Shown here: positions 15,150-22,025 of the stretch, piece after piece
How positions within the stretch are numbered: position 1 is the stretch's first letter
Layout of the letters: the number at the start of each line of letters is the position of its first letter
Assembly: GCA_964601205.1 (NCBI GenBank)
Contig: CAZRML010000006.1
Location: 1-24,473, forward strand
Reading direction: 5' to 3'
Source: JAQVEM01 sp964601205
Lineage (GTDB): Bacteria > Actinomycetota > Humimicrobiia > Humimicrobiales > Humimicrobiaceae
Length of the DNA stretch: 24,473 nt
Notes under the pieces: generated by a model
The model's database searches: none
Told to the model about the DNA's origin: nothing
The model's input: only the letters and a program-made list of their open reading frames with translations
Translations under genes and position numbers: made by a program

Positions 15150-16505
15150 TTATTGCAGCTCAATTCTACTCATTCTCTTTAACTCCCTGCTCAGCAAGAT
15201 AACAGTTGTAATAATTGCCAGAAATTCAGCAATAGGAAAGGCTATCCATAAACCATTAATTCCCCATAAAAGAGGGAGCAAAAGTATAAGCGGGATAAGA
15301 TAGATAATCTGCCTGGTCATGGATAAAAATATTGAAGGTGCTACTTTCCCTATTGACTGAAAGAAGCCTGCTCCGATAACCTGCGGTCCTACAACCGGGA
15401 ATAAAAGTACAATCATCCTTAAGGGAAAAGCCGCACTTGATATTAATTCAGTGTCACGGCTGAATAAACGTATTACGGATTCCGGAAATATTAAAAATAT
15501 AGTAGTAAAAAATAATCCGTAAACCGCAGCGGTAAGAATGGATATTTTTAAAGACCCTTTAACTCTCTTTATATTTTTCGCACCATAATTGTACCCTATA
15601 ATTGGCTGAACCCCCTTGACAACTCCTAAAAGGGGCATTGTTATAAAACCAATTACTTTGTTAGCAACACTGTAGACAGCTATCGCAATCTCTCCGTTAT
15701 ATATTCTCAGAGAATTATTAACCAGTATAATAAGAAAGCTCATACTAACATGTCTTACAAAAGATGCAAAGCCTACCCCTATAATTTCCTTTAAGATAGG
15801 ATATTTTAGCTTCAGATGATTCTTCTTCAAGGGGATAGAACTCCTTCTCCTGAGAAAATATGAAAGTGTATACGAAACCCCGATAAACTGTGAAATGATT
15901 GTGGCATATGCTGCTCCTTTTATTCCAAGATTAAGCACAAATATAAAAATCGGGTCAAGTATAATATTGCTGCCTGTGGCCGCCAGTAAAATTAACATCG
16001 AAGTTTTAGCATTTCCCTCTGCCCTTATTACATTATTGCTCGAAACCATAAATGGAAAGTATACAAATCCAAAGCTAATAACAAAAAGATACTCTCTGGC
16101 ATAGGGAAAGATGTTTTCTGTGGCTCCGAATAACCTTAGTATTGGATTCATAAATACGAGGGTTACTGCAGAAGCTGTAAGTCCTATTATTGCCACCGAA
16201 ACAAATGAATTCCCAGCTACCAGACCTGCTTTTTCATAATCTTTTTTGCCAAGGTTTCTGGAAATCACTGAACCAGAGCCCCAACCTATTAGCTGGGACA
16301 GAGCTATTATAAAAACCTGAACCGGAAAAACTATACCGACGCCAGCAATAGCAAGGGTGCCCACTCCTCTTCCAATAAAGATGGTGTCAACAATATTGTA
16401 AAGGCTGTTGGCAAGCATTCCTATGGTTGTAGGAATAGAAAGTTTTGCAAGAAGAGGCCCTATTCTTTTATTTTTGAGGTCAAGTATATCCTGACTTTCC
16501 TGCAA
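15150..16505 (-). CDS. MATE-family multidrug/cation antiporter
   Basis: MATE exporters use Na+ or H+ gradients to pump out drugs or toxic metabolites. The 451-residue protein has about 12 membrane helices in two homologous halves. Typical blocks are LAKLSIPTTIGMLANSLYNIVDTIFIGRGVGTLAIAGVGIVFP at the N-terminus, GWGSGSVISRNLGKKDYEKAG, and GVQPIIGYNYGAKNIKRVK opening the second half. The start is TTG (16503-16505) with AAAGGTG 8 bases before. The stop of the MarR remnant is directly adjacent, the usual coupled MarR-MATE arrangement. Because the repressor is truncated and its promoter gone, the exporter is probably now transcribed from MFS2 upstream. Confidence 0.92.
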   Translation of the reverse strand: MQESQDILDLKNKRIGPLLAKLSIPTTIGMLANSLYNIVDTIFIGRGVGTLAIAGVGIVFPVQVFIIALSQLIGWGSGSVISRNLGKKDYEKAGLVAGNSFVSVAIIGLTASAVTLVFMNPILRLFGATENIFPYAREYLFVISFGFVYFPFMVSSNNVIRAEGNAKTSMLILLAATGSNIILDPIFIFVLNLGIKGAAYATIISQFIGVSYTLSYFLRRRSSIPLKKNHLKLKYPILKEIIGVGFASFVRHVSMSFLIILVNNSLRIYNGEIAIAVYSVANKVIGFITMPLLGVVKGVQPIIGYNYGAKNIKRVKGSLKISILTAAVYGLFFTTIFLIFPESVIRLFSRDTELISSAAFPLRMIVLLFPVVGPQVIGAGFFQSIGKVAPSIFLSMTRQIIYLIPLILLLPLLWGINGLWIAFPIAEFLAIITTVILLSRELKRMSRIELQ

Positions 16506-16760
16506 TTAATAATCACCTTTTAATCCGGTAGTTATATTTTTTAAAGAATCTATTGCGCCGTAAATTATTTTTACTTCTTCAGAGCCAGATTTATTAATTT
16601 TTCTTATAGCATTATCTTTCAGGAATTTCTTTATAATTTTTGTTAAGTTTATACCGGTTTCTTTGAAACAAATTAAGATTTTTCTCCTGTCCTTCTTATA
16701 AGGCTCTATTTTCACATAACCTTTTTCTATAAGATTGTATAAAGGTGTTGTAAGGCTTCC
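16506..16760 (-). pseudogene. 5'-truncated MarR-family repressor remnant
   Basis: The frame reads GSLTTPLYNLIEKGYVKIEPYKKDRRK, the recognition helix and wing of MarR proteins with the diagnostic DRR. A C-terminal dimerisation helix follows, to the stop at 16506-16508. An in-frame TAA at 16761-16763 precedes this, and the MFS2 stop lies at 16779, so the N-terminal 60 or so residues and the promoter are missing. A 69-residue product could start at an internal GTG (16715), but it would lack half the DNA-binding domain. The intact ancestor probably repressed the MATE gene. The break coincides with the edge of the MFS2/FAD2 block. Confidence 0.8.
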
Positions 16761-16778
16761 TTATTTTAATCAATATTG

Positions 16779-18089
16779 CTAATTACTTATTTCTAATCTT
16801 TCTCGCCTCTTTGAAATCCTCAAGCCTATAAGAGCTGATACTCCCGCTGCTATACGAAATAATACGGCCAGCATTATAGCCCAGAAATATCCACCAGTAA
16901 TATCTTTTATATAAGCGCCGACAAACGGTCCTACGGCAATACCCACACCTACCGAAAAAGCCTGAAGTACAGTCATGATCTTACCAAGATATTTTCTTCC
17001 GAAAACATAGGACACTGAAGCATAATGTGCTGTTGGCTCACCATTCAGCCCCAGATATAATAAAAATCCAATTATAATTATAAGTACAACGGAGCGGTAA
17101 CTGAGGTAAAATAAAATAATCAATATACCTGTAGAAAAATATATTACAGGCAATGTTTTCCATGGACCTCCAAGTTTATCTATCACAAATCCCCATGCAA
17201 ACCCACCAATAAGACCTCCGACGCCAGCTATTGTAAGAAACAGAGGCACAATAACACCGCGGGCATATTCGATTCCCATAGAGCTTTCTAATCCTTCTAT
17301 AATGATAAGAGAAGCATTTTGAACAAAAAGCATAAAAGCAAAAGATGAACAAATGAAACAAACAAAAAGTACCCAGAACTGTACATCTTTGAAAGCTTCT
17401 TTAAAAGTAAAATCTCTACTTACATGAGCTTCTGTTTTCTCTTTTTTAAAAGTCTTATTCTTTAATATTTTAGATGCCAGATCGTGGGATGGACTCTTCC
17501 AGGTTACTGTTGCCACCATTAGAATGACTATCGCAATTCCAGCAAGTAGAAAGAATACACTTTTATTAAAACCATGGGACCTGATCATGAATGCCACAAT
17601 TGGAGAATAGATAATAGGTGCTGTAAAAACACCCGCAACACCAAAACCTGTAACAGTTCCAGGCTTTTCCGGAAACCATTTGGCTACAACTGTTGCATAA
17701 GTACCAGCATATAAACCCTGTCCCAGACCAATGAAAAAACTGCCTGCGAACCAGAAAGATAATACTGAAGCCCAGATATCTGAACTGAAAATTTCAGATA
17801 CTGTATAGTAACCAAGAGCAACAAAAAGAATTGCCAATATAAACGGTATCTTGGGTCCATATTTATCTACTATGAGACCCGCAATAATCGGGCCAAAAAC
17901 CATACCACCTATACCTGTAAATGTCGATGCAAGCACAACTGTGGTAACAGTATCAAGATTAAAATGATCCTGTACATACGGGTAGAAGATGGTCCATATT
18001 TGCATTACAGAAATACCTGCACTGATTATAAATGCACTTACAGGATAAAACCACCTCTTATTCTCCTCAACGCCTACATCAAAAAACAT
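16779..18089 (-). CDS. MFS transporter, OFA (oxalate/formate antiporter)-like, copy 2
   Basis: A 436-residue, 12-helix carrier paralogous to copy 1: shared NKRWFYPVSAF start, LIVDKYGPKIP loop, KWFPEKPGTVTGFGVAG block and the near-identical LGGPWKTLPV and YIKDITG-YFWAIML segments. Divergence is greatest in the central loop (about 205-235) and the extreme C-terminus. GGAGG sits upstream of the ATG. It follows FAD copy 2 by 223 bases. A perfect dyad at 18170-18187, not the TTGACA operator, lies about 80 bases before the start, so control may differ from MFS1. Small carboxylates are the likely substrate class by family. Downstream it runs into the MarR remnant and MATE gene without an evident terminator. 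Confidence 0.88.
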   Translation of the reverse strand: MFFDVGVEENKRWFYPVSAFIISAGISVMQIWTIFYPYVQDHFNLDTVTTVVLASTFTGIGGMVFGPIIAGLIVDKYGPKIPFILAILFVALGYYTVSEIFSSDIWASVLSFWFAGSFFIGLGQGLYAGTYATVVAKWFPEKPGTVTGFGVAGVFTAPIIYSPIVAFMIRSHGFNKSVFFLLAGIAIVILMVATVTWKSPSHDLASKILKNKTFKKEKTEAHVSRDFTFKEAFKDVQFWVLFVCFICSSFAFMLFVQNASLIIIEGLESSMGIEYARGVIVPLFLTIAGVGGLIGGFAWGFVIDKLGGPWKTLPVIYFSTGILIILFYLSYRSVVLIIIIGFLLYLGLNGEPTAHYASVSYVFGRKYLGKIMTVLQAFSVGVGIAVGPFVGAYIKDITGGYFWAIMLAVLFRIAAGVSALIGLRISKRRERLEISN

Positions 18090-18169
18090 ACTATATATCC
18101 TCCAATTAAAATTATTTTATTCTGGTCTCCTGCTAATTTAGACTCATAATCTATTTAATTAATAAATAG

Positions 18170-18187
18170 GATATAACTGGTTATATC
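18170..18187. promoter_or_regulatory. Perfect dyad, possible operator for MFS2
   Basis: GATATAAC-TG-GTTATATC: 8-bp perfect arms with a 2-base centre, in the 223-base gap between FAD2 and MFS2, about 80 bases before the MFS2 start. Its length and compactness suit a dimeric repressor such as a MarR or TetR protein. No second copy was seen in the window. Confidence 0.5.
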
Positions 18188-18312
18188 TTTGCTAAACAAC
18201 AAGTAATTTTACGAGATTTAAGAATTTAATATGATTGATAATACCTGGAAAGCAATAATATTCTTAAAATCTTTTAATCTAATTCTTATTTTTCTTAGTT
18301 TTCTTAGATACC

Positions 18313-19776
18313 TCAGTGTGTTCCTGTAAGTATGGCTCCCTGCTCTTTTAGGATACGCTGCAGACCTGAAACATCTTTTTCCAGCTCCCTGGGCGATATA
18401 TTCTCTGTAGCACAGATCGCTGCTGCCACGCCTGCTGCCTGTCCGGTTACCATGGTCACCTGCAGGAACCTTAAATAAGCATCCCTTTCGGTTGATACCA
18501 TCTTACCCGCTACCAGCATATTCTCAACCTTTTTGGGTACCAGTATCCTGTAAGGAAGGTCATATGAGCCTCCGCCTTTGGGTATATGTGATTTCCTATC
18601 TCCCTTTCCTTCAACATGCATCCCCAGAGTATCTACGGTGGCAAGGTGACGGCTTCCTGCCGGAAAATGGCACTTTCCTATTACGTCATCAAACTTTCTG
18701 GCCTCTGTCACATCTTCAGCGGTAAGCTTGTAATCACCCATTATTCTTCTGCCTTCCCTTATCCTTAGCTCGGGGCATACCCTGGTTATATAGGCATTTT
18801 CAAATCCGGGCATATAGTTTTTAAAGAACCTCCAGGCTATAATTATTTGCTTTCTGCATTCTATTTCTCCTTTTGTAATATCCCAGGCATCTGTGGGAAG
18901 TATATTGGGTACCTGAGAGGAGTGCTGCAAATGGGCCTGTATTTTGCCACCTTCCCTGGGAAAAAGGAAAAAGCCTACACCGCTGTAGCCGTGCCAGTCA
19001 CCTTTTGCCATTGCCTTATCCCTTAATGAGAAGAACCCCATGACGTCTCCCAGCTCGGTGATATCGGTAAGGTTTTTAAATACTTCCATTACTTCTTCAT
19101 GGGTTGAGGTGCCATGATAAACCATCCACTCAATGTCTTCAGGATTTTCTCTTATATACTTGCATACCTTATCCCAGTCCACGCCATCTACTGTAAAGGC
19201 GACCGTATGGGGCTCGGCTTCTTCCCTGGGCAATATCTCAGAGGGTGCTCCTGCTCTGGCTGCAATATCACCTTCACCTGTGCAGTCTATTACTACCTTT
19301 GATTTGATCTCTACTCTTCCATTTGCATTTTCAACCACAACCCCTTTTACCGTATCACCATCTTTTAGCACATCTACTACCAGGGTGTGGAGAAGAAGGT
19401 TTACATTGTTCTCTGTCATCATTTCAAATATCATAAGACCCCACCAGTCTGCATCAACATAGGAAAATGTGTATCCAGTCTTTACCCTTATCGGAGTCTT
19501 CTGGTGAGGAAGCGCATGGCCTGTCTCGTACAATCTGTTGTAGGTCTCTTCCATTATTCCACCCTTATCCTGCTCGCCAAGGCGGTTAAAAAAGTGAGCA
19601 TAAGCAAATCCAGGGGGGCCCGATATGTTCATCTGCCCTCCCAGAGAGCCTATACGCTCAATAAGAAGCGTATTGGCACCGGCCCTTGCAGCTGCTATTG
19701 CTGCAGAAACTCCGGAAGTTCCTCCTCCGCATACAATTACATCATATTCCACATCGTAGCCGTTTGTATCATTCAT
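18313..19776 (-). CDS. FAD-dependent oxidoreductase, copy 2
   Basis: Same length (487 residues) and architecture as copy 1: Rossmann motif CGGGTSG (16-22), E40, the TGEGDIAARAGAP block and the C-terminal LVAGKMVSTERD...TGQAAG block. About 44 substitutions separate the copies (about 91% identity). Residues 86-178 differ at only one position. Changes cluster at 61-65 (H, R against W, A), around the WMVYHGTST segment, and near 375-400, which could alter substrate contacts. The ribosome-binding leader AAAGGAGGATCAAC is the same as in copy 1. Upstream is the 3' scrap of a UGSC gene, so this was once UGSC-FAD in the same order as copy 1. DNA similarity starts almost exactly at the stop codon. Confidence 0.9.
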   Translation of the reverse strand: MNDTNGYDVEYDVIVCGGGTSGVSAAIAAARAGANTLLIERIGSLGGQMNISGPPGFAYAHFFNRLGEQDKGGIMEETYNRLYETGHALPHQKTPIRVKTGYTFSYVDADWWGLMIFEMMTENNVNLLLHTLVVDVLKDGDTVKGVVVENANGRVEIKSKVVIDCTGEGDIAARAGAPSEILPREEAEPHTVAFTVDGVDWDKVCKYIRENPEDIEWMVYHGTSTHEEVMEVFKNLTDITELGDVMGFFSLRDKAMAKGDWHGYSGVGFFLFPREGGKIQAHLQHSSQVPNILPTDAWDITKGEIECRKQIIIAWRFFKNYMPGFENAYITRVCPELRIREGRRIMGDYKLTAEDVTEARKFDDVIGKCHFPAGSRHLATVDTLGMHVEGKGDRKSHIPKGGGSYDLPYRILVPKKVENMLVAGKMVSTERDAYLRFLQVTMVTGQAAGVAAAICATENISPRELEKDVSGLQRILKEQGAILTGTH

Positions 19777-19821
19777 GTTGATCCTCCTTTATATATTTTA
19801 AATTCAGCAACAGGTTTTACT

Positions 19822-19962
19822 TTATTTCTTAAAATCGCCTATCTTCTTTGCTGCTTTTCCGCTGGGAAGCTCTACACGTTCAACTATTGCCTCGCTGCGA
19901 GAGTCCGGGGTAATGCTGAACCTGAGTTTTTGCTTTACCGACAATGCCGTATATTTTCCCAT
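19822..19962 (-). pseudogene. 3' remnant of a second UGSC-family gene
   Basis: The last 24 codons read SEAIVERVELPSGKAAKKIGDF, almost identical to the C-terminus of the intact UGSC protein, at the same distance upstream of a FAD gene. Before that the match degrades. The other frame (KTQVQHYPGLSQ) better resembles the intact SQVILPWGLHS, suggesting a frameshift. The open frame that remains is 46 codons (ATG at 19960-19962). The other 520 or so residues are gone and the region runs into the promoter of the divergent regulator. A deletion after duplication is the simplest reading. Confidence 0.82.
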
Positions 19963-20010
19963 AGTTATATTTCATGGTCAATAAATTACCTACTTTTGTC
20001 TTTCTTTCAT

Positions 20011-20030
20011 AACTTGACATAATATTGACA
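20011..20030 (+). promoter_or_regulatory. Direct-repeat operator, site B, over the regulator promoter
   Basis: AAC, TTGACA (20014-20019), five bases, TTGACA (20025-20030): the same 11-bp period and AAC prefix as sites A and C. Its first TTGACA is the -35 of the regulator promoter and the second fills the spacer. A protein bound here would block the regulator's own transcription. Confidence 0.65.
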
Positions 20031-20042
20031 ATTATTTATAAT
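20014..20042 (+). promoter_or_regulatory. Near-perfect sigma-70 promoter for the XRE-type regulator
   Basis: TTGACA (20014-20019), a 17-base spacer, and TATAAT (20037-20042), both consensus hexamers. Transcription would start near 20049, about 45 bases before the ATG at 20094. A promoter this strong suggests repression, fitting the operator that covers it. Confidence 0.8.
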
Positions 20043-20093
20043 GCATGCACTTCTATTTTGATAATATTAAGACATTGATGATTTATTTTTTAT

Positions 20094-21608
20094 ATGATAA
20101 CTGATCGTTTTTCAAAGCTTGGTTTTTTATTAGAACGATTTAACCTTACCCAGAGGGAACTTGCTGATGCTCTTTATGTGCATTATACAATGGTCAGCAA
20201 GTGGATAAACGGAAAGCGAATCCTGAGTTCGCGATCACCTTATTTGAAAAAGATTGTTAATTATTTTATTGCACTCGATTCAAATACAAACTTTAGCAGG
20301 TTAAAACAAATTCTTTTATATGATTATCCACATGCACAGTTAAATTCAAGAGACGAAATATACTTATTTCTAAGAAGATGGGTTTCAGAAGAAGACCACC
20401 ACCATATTAAAAATGATTTACTGCTTAAAATAAACGCTGATAAGGATGTTTGTAAAAGTGAGTTTTACATATTTAAGGGTAATGATGGAAGAAGGAAAGC
20501 TGTTGAAAGAATAATAGATATCTCTATTTCTCTACCGGAAGGTCAGGAGATTCAGTTATTTTCCCAGGAAGATAACAAATGGTTTTACGAAGATAAAGAA
20601 TTCCTGGACCTCTGGAAGAAAAAGGAATTCGAATTCTTGAGGAGAAAAGGTAAAATTAATATGATACATACACTTGACCGCTCAAATAAGTCAAATGCTT
20701 TTTCTTTATTATACTGGTTGCCTTTTGATATATCTCCGGGTACTTCCCCTTATCTTCATGCCCATTTTTTGGAAAATACTAACACAAGATTTACACTGTT
20801 TATATTAAAGAATGTTGCAGCTATCTTTGGATTCACTTCTGACATTACTACAAAAACTCTATATACTTACATGATTTTTGATTCGATAACTCTCCAAAAA
20901 CTCCAGCTGGCTATGGAAAATTTACTAAAATATTGCACACCCATGTTCGATAAATTCTTACCAAACGAACATGAAAAAATAATAAATTTAATTACTACAG
21001 CAACAATGAATAAAGAAGACAACTATTGCCTCACCCTTCCCCCTTCTCTTCGTGTTATATCCAGTAAACTGTTCCGTGAGATACTTTTGGAGAACAATTT
21101 TAATAAAACAGAAGTTGAATTATACTTAAATTACCATTCCATTTTACAGAAAAATTTTTATGCAGATTCCAGGGAATGTGTTTTTAGATTTATATATGAT
21201 ATGAATAAACTGGAAAAGACCCTGGAGTCAGATTACATATATTTTGAAGAATGCTCTTTATTTATGAACAGGACTCTTAAAATTTCAAGAAAATTACTTA
21301 TCAAAAGCATTGAAGAGACAATAAAAACTATGGAAAAGATGCCAAACCTTAAAATCGCCCTTGTTGAAGAACCGCCTGATTCTTTTCTGGAAAACATTAA
21401 TATATGTATAAAAAAAGACACTATTTCAATTTTTAACAAATCGGTCTCCGAAAACCAGCCGACCTTCTCCCTTTTTACTCATGAACCTACTGCTGTAAAC
21501 TCCTATTTCTATTTTTTTAACCAGCTCTGGAATTCAATTCCCAGTCTCGAGCGTGACCCTAAATGGGTTATAAAAAGATTAATTAGTGCAATTTCAATAT
21601 TTAAATAG
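20094..21608 (+). CDS. XRE-type transcriptional regulator with a large C-terminal effector region
   Basis: A 504-residue protein. Residues about 8-60 are a Cro/XRE helix-turn-helix (LLERFNLTQRELADALYVHYTMVSKWINGKR). The other 440 or so residues resemble the effector half of a clostridial XRE subgroup, with the segment EGQEIQLFSQEDNKWFYED...INMIHTLDRS followed by WLPFDISPGTSPYL. The ligand of that domain is unknown to me. It is the only long plus-strand gene in the window and is divergent from the FAD2/MFS2 side. The start ATG has a weak ribosome site despite the strong promoter. Orientation, position and the three shared TTGRCA repeats make it the likely local regulator of the UGSC-FAD-MFS module and of itself. 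That link is inference. Confidence 0.8.
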   Translation: MITDRFSKLGFLLERFNLTQRELADALYVHYTMVSKWINGKRILSSRSPYLKKIVNYFIALDSNTNFSRLKQILLYDYPHAQLNSRDEIYLFLRRWVSEEDHHHIKNDLLLKINADKDVCKSEFYIFKGNDGRRKAVERIIDISISLPEGQEIQLFSQEDNKWFYEDKEFLDLWKKKEFEFLRRKGKINMIHTLDRSNKSNAFSLLYWLPFDISPGTSPYLHAHFLENTNTRFTLFILKNVAAIFGFTSDITTKTLYTYMIFDSITLQKLQLAMENLLKYCTPMFDKFLPNEHEKIINLITTATMNKEDNYCLTLPPSLRVISSKLFREILLENNFNKTEVELYLNYHSILQKNFYADSRECVFRFIYDMNKLEKTLESDYIYFEECSLFMNRTLKISRKLLIKSIEETIKTMEKMPNLKIALVEEPPDSFLENINICIKKDTISIFNKSVSENQPTFSLFTHEPTAVNSYFYFFNQLWNSIPSLERDPKWVIKRLISAISIFK

Positions 21609-21938
21609 CGTACAGACTATTTAGTTCTACCTATTTTCTGATTTTACTAACATCAGTTATAAAGGTATAAAAACACTTACATCCTTTTTCCATATAAACT
21701 AGATAACTTCGCATTTATTATAATATTCTGTTAAGAAATAACTTAAATCCTAAATAAAGATGAATAAAATGACCCTTTATCAAAAAAGATTGAGAAGTAC
21801 CCTAAAATTATCATTTGTCTATAAAATTATTAGAAATATATCATAGATTAAGGCCTTCTTTTTAACTACCAAAAAAGTGCTCCATGATTTTTCTAGTAGT
21901 TTAATTTTTATCACCAGGCGGTATCGATATTAATTTTG
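21609..21938. other. Intergenic, between the XRE-type regulator and tRNA-Leu
   Basis: AT-rich and without a credible gene. A weak 6-bp inverted pair (AACTAC near 21866, GTAGTT near 21896) is the only symmetry seen; no clear terminator for the regulator or the tRNA. Confidence 0.4.
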
Positions 21939-22025
21939 TGGTGGGCGAAGGGGGACTTGACCCCCCATGTCCTTGCGAACACTAAGTCCTGAACCTAGCG
22001 CGTCTACCAATTCCGCCATTCGCCC
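21939..22025 (-). tRNA. tRNA-Leu(CAG)
   Basis: The 87-base gene folds as a class II tRNA with encoded CCA (complement of 21939-21941). The acceptor stem GGGCGAA pairs with TTCGCCC. The D-arm has GGCGGAATTGGTAGACGC, typical of tRNA-Leu. The anticodon loop TTCAGGA (21987-21993 complement) gives anticodon CAG (21989-21991), reading CUG. A long variable arm and the T-arm GGGGGTCAAGTCCCCC follow. Its 5' 44 bases are also the last codons and stop of the recombinase gene. A TATAAT (complement of 22072-22077) inside the recombinase coding region may be its -10 box. Confidence 0.95.

Noticed and set aside
14967..15182. 71-codon plus-strand frame between MFS1 and the MATE gene
   Set aside because: Runs antisense into the MATE 3' end, resembles no known protein and has no ribosome site.
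19387..20022. 211-codon plus-strand frame
   Set aside because: Antisense to the start of FAD copy 2 and the UGSC remnant; composition is that of a shadow frame.
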